Shown here: positions 47,820 to 58,342 of the stretch, one piece after another
Layout: each line of letters begins with the position of its first letter
Position numbering within the stretch: position 1 is the stretch's first letter
Assembly: GCF_051020985.1 (NCBI RefSeq)
Contig: NC_134999.1
Location: 17,551,660 to 17,615,659, forward strand
DNA from: Nomia melanderi
Lineage: Eukaryota > Arthropoda > Insecta > Hymenoptera > Halictidae
Direction: 5' to 3'
DNA: 64,000 bases
Position numbers and translations under genes: made by a program
Notes under the pieces: model-generated
The model's input: the letters and a program-made list of their open reading frames with translations, nothing else
The model's database searches: none
Told to the model about the DNA's origin: nothing

Positions 47820-48125
47820 AAAATGTTCCCCTGGCCGAACATTGCAAGCCGAACTTTTCTCCATTTCCCTGCAAGTTTGACTTTGAATGACCTTGAGACA
47901 TAAGTCGCTGAATTCGCCTTAAAACACACTATTTGATGGTGGATAAAAAAACGTATCATTCCATTTAAGAAAGAAAAATTGACCTTCACCTTACCATGGA
48001 ATGTTCACCAGGAAAAATAAAAGTTCCACCGTATAATGTCCTCCTCGTTATTGAACAACTTTCGTCTGAAATATTTTCGGAGATATTCGACTGTAACGCT
48101 TTATAATTTCCACCCTGTATATATC
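47820..48125. mobile_element. Possible dispersed element ending CACCCTGTATA
   Basis: Single copy in this window. ACCCTGTAT-type ends are common on insect interspersed repeats, and 47830-48120 contains GACTTTGAATGACCTTGAG, which has the look of such elements. The assignment is from memory of style, not from a match. Confidence 0.25.
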
Positions 48126-48159
48126 CATATGACTGGTTAAATATATACATAGGTATGCA

Positions 48160-48577
48160 TGGCTACAACTTATAAAATGATAAACGAATAGTTAGGTACA
48201 CAAACGAATAAATAAAAACATGTGTAGACAAATAAACAAATAAGTAAATAAATAAAACAAAATACAAAGACGAATAAATATAAAGTACAGGTATAAATAA
48301 AAGATAGATGAGTAGATGAAATAAATAGATACATAAATGGTTAACGAAACGGACGGATATATAAATAAATAGATAAATAAATAAAAGAGTCAGTATCTAA
48401 ATTAGCTACAGGAATATCCAAAAAGCTCGCAAAAATATCTATCACCAAAAAATTGAAACGGACGGATATATAAGTAGATAAATAAATAAAAGAGTCAGCA
48501 TCTAAATCAGCTACAGGAATATCGAAAAGGCTCGTGCAAAAATATCCATCACCAAAAAATTGAAACGGACGGGTATA
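48160..48577 (+). repeat. AAATAAATA-rich tandem, units of about 106 bp
   Basis: ACGGACGGATATATAA recurs near 48350, 48457 and 48563. Each is followed by GATAAATAAATAAAAGAGTC, TCAGCTACAGGAATATC and CACCAAAAAATTGAA. Upstream of 48330 only simple AAATAAAC-type sequence is seen. The tandem is split by an insertion at 48578. Confidence 0.8.
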
Positions 48578-48797
48578 TAATGTACGCTTGTGGGGGAGAG
48601 AATGATTTTTGGGAGAGAATGTCTGTAAGAGAGTGGCGAGAGCAGAGTCGTGTTTTGGCCTCCGTGGCCATTGAGTTGTATTTTTTACGTGTTGCCCGTG
48701 TTGTTTCCATATTTTATTAAATACATATATTTATTCCTAGTTCTCGATTACTTAAGATCCACTCTTTCACTATCTATAATATAGTAATCACTATAAT
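48578..48797 (+). mobile_element. Insertion of about 220 bp within the tandem, LTR-like
   Basis: Between GGGTATATAA and TAAATAGATAAGTAAA, where tandem sequence would continue, lies a foreign piece starting TGTACGCTTGTGGGGGAGAG and ending ATAGTAATCACTATAATAAC. The TGT start, mixed composition and ATTAAATACAT late in it would fit a solo LTR, but no primer site, matching end or clear target duplication proves it. A fragment lies inverted at 44676-44743. Confidence 0.45.
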
Positions 48798-48895
48798 AAC
48801 TAAATAGATAAGTAAATAAAAGAGTAAGTAGCTAAATCAGCTACAGGAATATCTAAAAGACTCGTACAAAAACATCGATCGCCAAAAAATCGAAT
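48798..48895 (+). repeat. Tandem resumes after the insertion
   Basis: TAGATAAGTAAATAAAAGAG, CAGCTACAGGAATATC and CGCCAAAAAATCGAA continue the 48160-48577 unit. Confidence 0.75.
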
Positions 48896-49726
48896 GCACG
48901 AGAAGCTGGCTGGTAGCATTCTCCGCTTCTACTCTATCGAACAGAGAAACCCCACGGATCGAGTGTCTCCGCGCGGCGACGGCATTTCCCTGGCCTACTC
49001 TCGCGAAGGAGCGGGCTCTAGACGGCGGGAAACGGTTTCCTCGCAGACGCCGCCGTCGTCGAGTGGCAGTTAAGTAAATGGGATCGATTGTGACAAGGGC
49101 GGCCGCCACCGATCGCGTCCAACTTTTCGAGCGAATTGCCGCTAAGAGATGAAGTGGCGCCTGGAGAGCGTTCCCGTCCCCGAACGGGGACACGTGGATC
49201 CTCCAGCCGAAGAATAAGAGGAGAAAGGGCGAGAGAAGGACGGATGACGGAGAGGAAAAGGGTCTCCGATTCGGTTCGAACCCACTCGTGGGACCGTCTG
49301 GTTTCTTTCGTAGCTGGTCCAGCCTCTTTTGCGAATTCCCGTCCCCGATACACGCTCCACGATGATCAATGGAGCCTGGATAGTGGCAGTTTGCCTTCCC
49401 TTTCGAGTTTGGACCCGGTCCAAGATGCTCGTTAAATATTTATCGGGCTTCTAAGCGTTGCTTTTTCGAATGTCGCCCACCCCCCGCGCCCTGTGGATCC
49501 CGCGGCTTGTTAAGACACGGACACCTTCGCTGGACCGGGAGTTATGAGGAATGTCGGGGACAGGCCAGGATTAATGGAGATTGAAGAGTCTGGGTTCGGA
49601 TCGTGGGAGATATTGTAGAATTTTGGAGATGGGTGCTGGGTAGACGAATGTGAGAAAGATTTATGGTCATAGGGGGGGATTTTTTTGGATGTTTGGTTTA
49701 GAAGGTGGGTGAAGTTTGAGTAACTG
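48896..49726. other. GC-richer low-copy stretch, no gene recognised
   Basis: CpG-rich to about 49560 with overlapping frames of 93-118 codons on both strands, a sign of stop-poor composition rather than coding. Confidence 0.4.
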
Positions 49727-50270
49727 GGAGGTGAGTGAGACTTAGACTTAAGTGGGTGAGTAGAACTTAGATCTAAGTAGGTGAGTGGGAGTTAGACTTA
49801 AGTAGGTGCCTGGAACTTAGACCTAAGTAGGTCACTGGTACTTAGACCTAAGTAGCTGACTAGAACTTAGACTCAAGTAGCAAGTGACTAGAGCTTAGAC
49901 TTAAGTAGGTGACTAGAACTTAGACTTAAGTAGGCGACTAGAACTTAAACCTAAGTTTATGACTGGATCATAGACTTAAGTAGGTGACTAGAACTTAGAC
50001 CTAAGTAGGTGACTAGAACTTAGACCTAAGTAGATCACTGGAACTTAGACCTAAGTAGATCACTGGAACTTAGACTTAAGTAGATGACTAAAACATAGAC
50101 TTAGGTAGGTGACTAGAACATAGACCTAAGTAGATCACTGGAACTTAGATCTAAGTAGGTGATTAGGACTTAGACCTAAATAGAAGGTGACTAGAACTTA
50201 GATCTAAGTAGAAGATGCCTACCACTTAGATCTACCTAGAAAGTGACTAGAATTTAAACCTAAGCAGTTG
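49727..50270 (+). repeat. 25-bp minisatellite with palindromic core, about 21 copies
   Basis: The unit is close to GGTGACTAGAACTTAGACC followed by TAAGTA. The core ACTTAG-AC-CTAAGT is an inverted repeat; in several units it is the perfect palindrome ACTTAGATCTAAGT (for example near 50146). Copies drift and some have 2-5-bp insertions. Confidence 0.9.
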
Positions 50271-51204
50271 ACTATAACTTAAATACATCAACTAAATTCT
50301 AATGAAGATTCAACCGACCTAACAACCTACCTAGTTCCAACATAAACCCATAATCCTACTCATCTCTATCATAACCAATAAACTCAACTAATCTCACAAT
50401 TGGACCTACAGATCCAAGAATACATGAAACCCAGCGCAAACTTCGTCATAATCCCATCATAATCCAAATCTAATAACCATAATCCAGTCTGAGACCAGAC
50501 CCAACAACCTAGAACTTTCCAAGAACATAACCCAGACCGTGGCAAGGTCAGTCAGCCATTTCCAGAAGTATTCCAGCACGCAGAAGCAATCGCAGTAATA
50601 AATCTACGACGAGGACCGCGGAAGGGCGTCGGTCGTGAAACCGGCAGCTCGACGCCGTCTCCTAACCCGTGAAATAATAAAAGTATATCATCGGGAAAGG
50701 TTCTTCCATTGTCGCTTCGCGATGCGTGCGGCATGAATCACCGGGACCGAAGGGCGTCGTTTAAAACGGCATCGGGGAAGAATTCGGAGTGGACACGGCT
50801 CGTCGCGGGGCGGAGGAACGCGGATGGCGCGCGAGCCGTCGAGAAATATGGCGAGCGGGTTCACGCATAAAATAGGGGAAAACGTCTGTTACCGGCGATC
50901 CGGTCCTTTAGTGTCGCGCCGTAAAAGATATTGATACTTCTCGGCGTCGTCCCGGAGACACGACGCGGCCGATGAACGCGTGATTTTGTAAATGGAACGA
51001 GCCTCACGCTACTTCGTCCTCTACCGCGTGCTTTATAAAGCAAGGAGCTCCCCTTTTTTTACGAGTTCATTGTCTACTTTAGGAATTTCGGTGTGTTATC
51101 GGTTGAGCGTCGGGTGCTCAAGCTATGTCCTCTTACGAATTAACGTTGGAGGACGCGTTGAAATTGTGTCGTGGTGTAATGACGATATTGATATGATATT
51201 ATAT
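50271..51204. other. Low-copy stretch, no gene recognised
   Basis: 50271-50530 is AT-rich; 50531-51010 is CpG-rich with 60-codon frames only; then AT-rich to the microsatellite. Confidence 0.4.
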
Positions 51205-51284
51205 GATACCGATACGATACGATGAGTTACGATGAGTTACGATACGATACGATAGGATACGATGAGTTACGATACGATACGATT
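51205..51284 (+). repeat. GATAC / GATGAGTTAC microsatellite
   Basis: GATACGATACGATGAGTTAC and variants repeat across the interval in 5-bp steps. Confidence 0.9.
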
Positions 51285-51333
51285 TCTAAATGCATCGATA
51301 GTTTCGATGAAATATACGTAGATTATTGGAGGT

Positions 51334-51546
51334 TTAACCCTTTGCGGACAAATGTCGACACTTTACCGAGGTCAAATTTTCATGTTTGTGATACTAAGTT
51401 GCGAACAAATGATTCAACTACTCAAACAGCAAGAAACCAGTACAAAATTACCTTATTCCGTATTATTTAGGCATTCGATGTGTGACTTGGCAGAATCTAA
51501 AAAAGGTTTTGTATAGTTCAGAGAATCTTCGACCGCAAAGGGTTAA
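51334..51546 (+). mobile_element. Family P1 TTAA element, copy c
   Basis: TTAACCCTTTGCGGACAAATG at the left and TCTTCGACCGCAAAGGGTTAA at the right, with intact TTAA at both ends. The body is 205 bp and non-coding. Confidence 0.9.
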
Positions 51547-51745
51547 CAGTGAAGGGTTAGATTAACTTTTTGAAATTTGTTTATAGGAACTTCAAGAGTC
51601 TGTTGAGATTTTGATTGATTTCAGTTCGTGTTGGTGAATCAATTTCTTTAATAACTGCTCGGAGAGATGTCTAATGTTTTTGATGATTGTAGAAAAGGAC
51701 ATCAGGAATGGGTCATTTTGACCTGATTGCTAGTTTTAGCGGTGG
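51543..51745 (+). mobile_element. Family B TTAA element, decayed copy e
   Basis: Shares TTAA 51543-51546 with the P1 element before it. Inner GGAACTTCAAGAGTCTGTTGAG and GGTCATTTTGACCTG match copies a and b. The right end CTAGTTTTAGCGGTGG is mutated. Confidence 0.6.
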
Positions 51746-51984
51746 AGAATTGCTTGGTATGGGAAAATGAGTTTACCAGGTTATCTATGATTGTAGATAA
51801 AGAAACATAGCATATCACTATGACAATTGATTAAGCACGACGCTACGGTTGATCGAATAGAGGTTAATTAGAGTCGGGAGGTATTCAAGTGAAATAGTCA
51901 ACGATAAAGCAGACGCGTCCAGTGTTCGCCAACGTGCTAAAGGTCCTTTGAGAAGAACATTTGGTACTAGTTGCTTTGCTGATA

Positions 51985-52580
51985 GAAATGAATATTTTCT
52001 CGTAAAGGCAATAATTATGATTAAGATACTGTACGACTCGGAAAGTATAATCATCCTATGCAACTGAGATTATTGAAATTCTTTAGTATTTTCTCGTGAA
52101 GGCAATAATTATGATTAAGGAACCATACTTAACGACTCGAACAGTATAATCATTCCTACGCAACTGAGATTGTTTAAATTCTCTTGTATTGTTTTCTAAG
52201 GACAATAATTATGATTAAGACACTATACTTAACGACTTCCATAGTCTATAATCATTCCTATGCAACTGAGATTATCGAAATTCTTTTGTGTTTTCTCGTG
52301 AAGGCAATAATTATGATTAAGGAATCATACTTAACGACTCGAACAGTATAATCATTCCTATACACCTGAGATTGTTTAAATTCTTTTGTACTGTTTTCTA
52401 AGGGCAATAATTATGATTAAGGAACCATACTTAACGACTCGAACAGTATAATCATTCCTATGGAACTGAGATAGTTTAAATTCTTTTGTATTTTCTCGTG
52501 AACACAATAATTATGATTAACATACTTAACGACTTAAACAGTATAATCATTCCCATGCAACTGAGATTATCGAAATTCTT
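51985..52580 (+). repeat. Tandem repeat of about 100 bp, six copies
   Basis: CAATAATTATGATTAA anchors at about 52010, 52104, 52204, 52306, 52406 and 52506. Units contain TATAATCATTCCTATGCAAC and TTTTCTCGTGAAGG. Confidence 0.85.
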
Positions 52581-53143
52581 TAGTACAATCTCCACAGTTC
52601 TTCGCAGTAGGAAACATAATACTCGTTTATTTTCAGCAACAAATGTTAACGCAGCGTGACAGCATTTTAACACGGCAGTAAGTTGTTGCCTTCGGTTAAC
52701 CTTCCCACTGCTTTGAGAAACCATTATCGGCGCGGAACACCCAGCCGCGGCGCAATTACGAAGTTCCCCGGGCCTTTGTGATTCAATTCGTTAATTTCTC
52801 TCTGCGATTCCTCCGCGAGTGGAATCTTGGGGGCCCTTTGAAACGTTCGAGCCGGTGAAGTTTCTTCGGAAGATTTCGACTGCTTTGGGAAAGAAGTTTC
52901 TTCTCTCTGCGAGCGAACGTGCGGATCATACCTTTAGAGTGTAAACGGAGCGACCATGGTAATACCAACGACGAGAACTCGTTGAATATCCTTTAACGAT
53001 CCCGTCCCGAGGATTAATAAGTAGACAGCGGATATTGTGCATTCACGATAAATATGAATGCATGGAATATAAAGTGGAAAAGTGTCCCTCAGAATTTTAG
53101 GATTCCCTTAATTCACTTTCAAGTTATTCAGCTCCTTAAGTTA
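52581..53143. other. Low-copy stretch, no gene recognised
   Basis: 52740-53000 is GC-richer, the remainder AT-rich. No repeat copy or domain. Confidence 0.4.
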
Positions 53144-53368
53144 TTAACACTAGAACTACCGAGAATTTAATACGATTAATATGCAATTCCTATGAAAATT
53201 GTAACAACAGATTATTTTCAGTTTCTTCAGACATTCATTATAGCACTCAAATGAAACTATTTATTTTCAAAATTATTCCGAATATTCAATGCTTCGAAGA
53301 TATCAATAATTGCTAAACAAAAAAATCGAAATCAGTCATTTTGACTGGTACGGTAGTTCTATTGTTAA
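53144..53368 (+). mobile_element. Family B TTAA element, copy c
   Basis: TTAACACTAGAACTACCGAG (TTAA 53144-53147) and ACTGGTACGGTAGTTCTATTGTTAA (TTAA 53365-53368). The ends are intact and inverted; the body is 217 bp and non-coding. Its middle differs from copies a and b, so it may be a subfamily. Confidence 0.85.
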
Positions 53369-53544
53369 GGTACGCTGAAAATTTTTCCAAAAATCGCTCT
53401 CAGTGACCCTATTTTTACAAAATAGATAAATGCAACGGGGAATATGAAAAATTCCATTGATACATTTATCAAAAATAGCACTGGCATTTTTTGGACAAAT
53501 TTTCTCTAAGGATTAAATGAAGAAATCTGTGTCTATCAATAGTA

Positions 53545-54093
53545 TTAACCGTTTGAGTCCCAAGCGGCGCGATGGCTCTCCTCTGTTACATTGTTCGAAA
53601 GTTCCAGTATATCGGTTTGTAGAATCAGATGAAGCTTATTTATTCCTTTTCCTTCTAATTATTCATTTTTATTTTCCTTATTGCCCGCCTAAAACTGGAC
53701 AAATCTACCGATCGCGCTATTTAACACGTTGAATGCCGCACGATTTCATGGTATAAAATACTTGAAATGAAAAAAATATAATATTAAATCATTTGATTGA
53801 ATTGCATTGTTATTATTGCAGGTTCATGTAGCTGAATGTCACCACATTAGTTAGCATTATTTATAATATAGAAATGTTTTCAAATAATCATGGTTTAATT
53901 GAGTGAACTATAGTAATTCGATTTGATCGGGGGTCACCGGTGACCCCTGTGGCATTCAACGTGTTAAAATTTGTCTTTGTAAAAATAGAAAAGCGTAATT
54001 CAGTTTCTAAATCGAAGGGAAAGAAGCGCGATCGCACCGCTTGGTATTTTTCGACCGGGTTTCTGCGAAAACCCGTGGGACTCAAACGGTTAA
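53545..54093 (+). mobile_element. Family E TTAA element, split by a family D element
   Basis: TTAACCGTTTGAGTCCCAAG at the left (TTAA 53545-53548) and CGTGGGACTCAAACGGTTAA at the right (TTAA 54090-54093), with an inverted repeat of about 16 bp. Without the nested 53721-53967 element it would be about 300 bp. Confidence 0.85.
53721..53967 (+). mobile_element. Family D TTAA element nested in E
   Basis: TTAACACGTTGAATGCCGCAC at the left and TGTGGCATTCAACGTGTTAA at the right, TTAA at 53721-53724 and 53964-53967. GGGGTCACCGGTGACCCC (53930-53947), just inside the right end, is a perfect 18-bp palindrome. The termini resemble family F (CACGTT-AACCCGGCG), so D and F may be related. Confidence 0.9.
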
Positions 54094-55482
54094 GTTCCTT
54101 GAGTCACTTCGGAGAATGTTTATTTGCCACAAATGCCGGTTGTTTATTAATAAACGCAGATTAAACCGTTCCGCTTTGATATCGAGTCGAGCCTAGTCAC
54201 GGCTGATATGTTTACGCGATCGTTCGACCGATTTCTCGATCGCGGAATCGCGTCGCTCGCGGATTTATGCCCAATTTAGCGAAGTTTGGAGCTGTTAGGG
54301 GACGCGAGAGCCATCGATACGATAGAATTAGCGTCGGATACGGATTTAAATGGAAATCTAATTTCAAGGATTGGATTACCCCGGTGGATGCGGCGCTCAC
54401 CGTTGATCGCGCGCCGCGTTAAACATCAAAGTATGGATCACGGACGCGCTCGGCCGCCCAACACCGTATTTACAGCCGGGTTCCCGGTGGTTCCCCGAAT
54501 GATAGAGGGCTCCATGAAATATGCAAAACCGGCCCGTAAATTATTCCACGCAATTTTCGATGCTTTCGTACCGGTGGAACGGACACGCCGGACACGCTTC
54601 TTAATAACCCGACTCATGCCCGTACACGTATCCATTGCTTTTAATCGATCTACGAGCTTGTAAACACGCGGGAAAATTCGCTGGAAGGCTCTCATTTTCA
54701 ACTCCATATACATAAGCGCCCTTTCCCTGCAAATTTTGGCTAATTAATGACTGTATTCACGAAGAATTTCATGGGATTTTCTGTTGAAAGCTTGTTGAAA
54801 TTCTATCTTGTTAAGCGGAGTCCCTCTAATTAGTCCAAATTATAGAAGAGATTGGAGTCTCGGTAGCTTTAATATGTTATTAAGATTTGAAGGATTTAGG
54901 GTTAGTTCTAGCTAAACGCGATCGAAGGATCTTAAAATAAACTGGTGGTGTCACGTTATGTACCTACATCTAATCTAGTGTTAAGTTCTTATTAACACTT
55001 AAGGACTAGTCAAATCTACCCTGTCTTTTCTAGTTTCCGGGTATATTTAGGGTATATTTATTTACCTATATTTTGGGTATATTTAGGGTATATTTATTTA
55101 CCTATATTTTGGGTATATCTCTTGTTTTCTCACTTTGAGGTTCATGTCGACGTTAATTCATTCAATTACAGCTTAATACGACGCTCTATTTATTTATTCA
55201 AGAATATTTGGAAGTCATTGAAAGGTTACCTTTAAATAGTACAACTGTGATACTAGAAATAAATATGAAAAAAATTGTTAAAACAGGTAGAGATTGCAAT
55301 AAAATAGAATGTCGAGTCTGACTCGACATAGGACTGCTGAGTGTTAAGATGAACAAGTTAAGTTCAATCACAGCTGGAATCACGGTCGATTAACATCACA
55401 ATGATCGTATAATGCTCATCATGTTCCGTCTGATGCATCCATCGATGTACAATGGAGATTAGAATTACTGTTCGAACTATTT
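54094..55482. other. Low-copy stretch, no gene recognised
   Basis: 54180-54720 is CpG-rich; its longest frames (125 codons +, 91 codons -) overlap antisense and have no domain. 54720-55482 is AT-rich and includes a 42-bp direct duplication at 55037-55122 (GGGTATATTTAGGGTATATT...). Confidence 0.4.
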
Positions 55483-55499
55483 GTAGGGTATGCGAGAGA

Positions 55500-55741
55500 T
55501 TAACTCTTTGCACTCGAGAGATGACTGTCAGTCACCACTTGATTCGATACAACAAAACTATCAAGTCGAATATTTAATATTTCAAATGGAACTTCGCACT
55601 GTTACGTGAAATATCGAAATGAAACTCCTTCGTTGCTTAATTCATCTATGAATTATCGTTAAATTAGTGTCAAACTTTCGCCTATATCTCGTCAGAAAAT
55701 GTTGAATTTCCATTGAAAAACTTTCGAGTGCAAAGGGTTAA
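55500..55741 (+). mobile_element. Family P2 TTAA element, copy a
   Basis: TTAACTCTTTGCACTCGAGAG (TTAA 55500-55503) and CTTTCGAGTGCAAAGGGTTAA (TTAA 55738-55741); body 234 bp. The flanks GAGAGA and GGTGTGAATG match the uninterrupted GAGAGATTAAGGCGTGAATG at 2390-2409. Confidence 0.92.
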
Positions 55742-55927
55742 GGTGTGAATGAAGAATGTTTATAACCAGGCGATAGGAGCGTAGGGCATGTCAGAGATTA
55801 GGGTGCAACTGGAAAGTGTTCATGTTTATGAAACGAACTAATTAGAAAACATACGTAACTTAAGAAACAAAGCTATTTTATATAAACATTTCACATATCG
55901 ATGCATTATACAGAACTTAATATTATA

Positions 55928-56192
55928 TATAACACTTTGCAATTTTGTTATATCGAATAAAATAGTGACTCTCACTCACCACTTGATTTCATACACTAAA
56001 ACTATAAAATTCGATACTTAATATTGAAGTTCGTATAACGTATCAATTTGAGAAATATCCATACAAAATATTTTTGTCCTTCAATGTAAGTATGATTTCT
56101 CCTCGAGTTTGTTTCACAACATATCCTCTCTCTATCTCATTAGACAATCTTAAAATATTTCCAACGAAAAACTTCCGAGTGCAAAGGGTTAA
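55928..56192 (+). mobile_element. Family P2 TTAA element, copy b
   Basis: The right end CTTCCGAGTGCAAAGGGTTAA (TTAA 56189-56192) is clear. The left end is probably TATAACACTTTGC near 55928 and is decayed. Inner CTCACCACTTGATT matches copy a. Confidence 0.75.
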
Positions 56193-56199
56193 AAGTGTA

Positions 56200-56408
56200 T
56201 TAACCCTTTGCGGACGAATGTCGACGTTTCGCCGAGATCAAACTTTCATATCTCGAATACCGAGTTGCGAAGGAATGATTTAATAACTCAAACATCAAGG
56301 GATCAATGCATACTTTCCTTTTTTTCTATTAAGTATCCGTTGTGTAATTTGGCCGAATCTGCCGAAGGTTTCGTGTTCTTTGAAGAATCTTCGTCCGCAA
56401 AGGGTTGA
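56200..56408 (+). mobile_element. Family P1 TTAA element, copy d
   Basis: TTAACCCTTTGCGGACGAATG (TTAA 56200-56203) and CTTCGTCCGCAAAGGGTTGA (TTAA decayed to TTGA, 56405-56408). The 17-bp inverted termini are perfect; the body is 201 bp. Confidence 0.92.
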
Positions 56409-56468
56409 AACCCAGATAGTATTGCTCTTTACACCTCTCCTACACAGCACACACATTGAAAATCCTAC

Positions 56469-57039
56469 ATGTTCGACAGATAGTTTACCCCAGAATTTCA
56501 CTAGGAATCCAAAAAGAACGTCCGAGTCGGTCAGTCCAGACGTCCCGAGTAACGATCATTCAGCACGCTCGAGGAAGGATAGTTCCCGGCGTCGTTACGG
56601 GGCTTCCCCTACACGGCTGCCAGGTCGCGGAGAATTGAAGACCCAGACGGGAAAGCAAAAAACCAGGCGAGGCCGTTTAACACCACCGGCCGTGGTGCAT
56701 TTTCTTGGCCGAGCCGATAATGGTGTTTCTTGTTTACGCGGAATCCGCGGCCGGCATCCATTTCCGTGGAACGGTAGCGTATCCGGGGCGGCGTTATTTT
56801 CGGCGGAATATTTCGCGGTGATAAATCTGTTTGGTTAAATGGCGCAGCGGAGTCCGGCTCTTCGCTCTGCTGGGACATTTACAGACCGGGCGATTCGATT
56901 TCCAGCTTTGTACGCTGATTCGATTGTCACTGGTCGAACGTTTTCAGTTTTATTTTCTTGCAACGATCAGCAGCTTCTTTTATTGAACGGTATAGACTGA
57001 TATTTGACGGTGTTTTACTTAACATTAATATTTACACAG
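56469..57039. other. GC-richer low-copy stretch, no gene recognised
   Basis: CpG-rich at 56500-56900. The 152-codon frame starting at 56380 begins inside a transposon and R4 and so is not a gene. Confidence 0.4.
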
Positions 57040-57850
57040 AAACTACCGTAGTCAAGCGTTTGTAAATTTTCCTGCTGGAAGTCTGAGTAAATTGACCGAA
57101 TGAAAATTTCAAATATCAAATTTTAAACTTCCAAATTCAAATATCAAACTTCCAATGTGAAACAAATTTTTGAATTGCGAAGTTCAACATCTAGAAATCA
57201 TTCATGGACAGTCAACGCGTTAAAGGGGTGCAGAATGGTTTCCAACGATATCAGAAGCTGACATTCCACCCATAATCATCAAACAATCAAATCGACGTTT
57301 GTGAATTGTCCTGTTGAAAGTCTATGTTACGAACCGAATGAAAATTTCAAATTTCAAACCTTTAATTCCAAAGTTTTTGAATTTTAGAGCTTAGTATCCC
57401 AAATTTTTGAATTTTAGAACTTAATATCCCAAATTTTTTAATTTTAGAGGTTAATATCCCACATTTTTTAATTTTAGAGCTTAATGTCTCAAATTTTTTA
57501 ATTTTAGGGCTTAATATCCCAAATTTTTGAATTTTAGAGCTTAATATCCCAAATTTTGTAATTTGAATACTTAATATCTCGAAATCCTTCGCGGCAGTCA
57601 ACGCGTTAAAGGGAATACAGAATGGTTTCCAACGATATCAGAAACTGACATTTCCACCATAATCACCAAACAATCAAGCCGACGTTCGTAAATTCTCCCG
57701 TTAGACGTGCAAGTCAAATGAACGGAATGCAAATCTGAAATTTCAAACTTCCAATCCGGAAACTCCTGAATTTCAAAACTCAATACCTCATCTTTCGCGT
57801 TAGTGACCGCGTTAAAGGGTATACGGAACGGTTTCCAACGATATCAGCAG
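57040..57850 (+). repeat. Complex tandem with CAGTCAACGCGTTAAAG boundaries
   Basis: GTCAACGCGTTAAAGG occurs at 57210 and 57597, with GTGACCGCGTTAAAGGG at 57802. Each is followed by GGTTTCCAACGATATCAG. Between them lie ATGAAAATTTCAAA-type words. Unit length varies because the middle copy holds the 30-bp minisatellite. Confidence 0.75.
57371..57570 (+). repeat. 30-bp minisatellite, about 6.5 copies
   Basis: AAATTTTTGAATTTTAGAGC followed by TTAATATCCC repeats with an exact 30-bp period from 57371. Because 30 is a multiple of three, it creates the 79-codon minus-strand frame with a ten-residue repeat; no other sign of coding. Confidence 0.92.
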
Positions 57851-58126
57851 CAGCCACGAAACGCGACGTGAAACTATGGCAACACCATGAAACAAAGTCC
57901 AATGAATTACGTATAAATTGGTTCCCCGTGGCCGAGCGTTCGCGCCGCGAATGCTAATTCGTTCGCCGCCGCGTTCTTCGTCGATCCGTTCCACCGGCGG
58001 CGCGTCGTTCACCGGAGTTTCTCGAGTGAATTGAACGCTCTGCCGTGCAAATATTCCATCTAAGGAACAGCTGGGCGCCGCGAAAATTTAATGAAACAAC
58101 ACGTAACACCGTCCGGTTCCTTTCTG
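57851..58126. other. GC-richer stretch, nothing recognised
   Basis: CpG-rich with short overlapping frames only. Confidence 0.35.
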
Positions 58127-58342
58127 TTAATCCCTTGCCCTGCAACAACGAGTGAGACTCGTGGTGAAGATTTTCAACAGGATTCAACAAATATATATAT
58201 TACTTCGTTCATTCGATTTCAAAGTAAATATTATTCCTCTGTAATCAACTATTACACTTAAAAGGAAATATAGGCGTAACATGTGCTTAGAATTTTTCTC
58301 TTTTTCCAATAAATTATTGTTGAGGCGGGAGCAAAGGGTTTA
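58127..58342 (+). mobile_element. Family I TTAA element
   Basis: TTAATCCCTTGCCCTGC at the left and GCGGGAGCAAAGGGTTTA at the right. The ends are imperfect inverted repeats with the right TTAA decayed to TTTA. The left end resembles family J. Confidence 0.6.

Larger units (their letters stand above)
55483..56468 (+). mobile_element. Repeat R4, second copy, interrupted by three TTAA elements
   Basis: Starts GTAGGGTATGCGAGAGATTAA and ends ATTGAAAATCCTAC. R4 sequence is present at 55483-55500, 55742-55830 and 56409-56468; between these lie two P2 elements and one P1 element. About 55831-55929 is not obviously R4. Confidence 0.75.

Noticed and set aside
56380..56838. 152-codon open frame as a gene
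   Set aside because: It begins in a P1 transposon and the R4 repeat, then enters CpG-rich DNA; no domain.
57362..57601. Repeat protein of 79 residues
   Set aside because: It is a direct by-product of a 30-bp minisatellite whose period happens to be a multiple of three.
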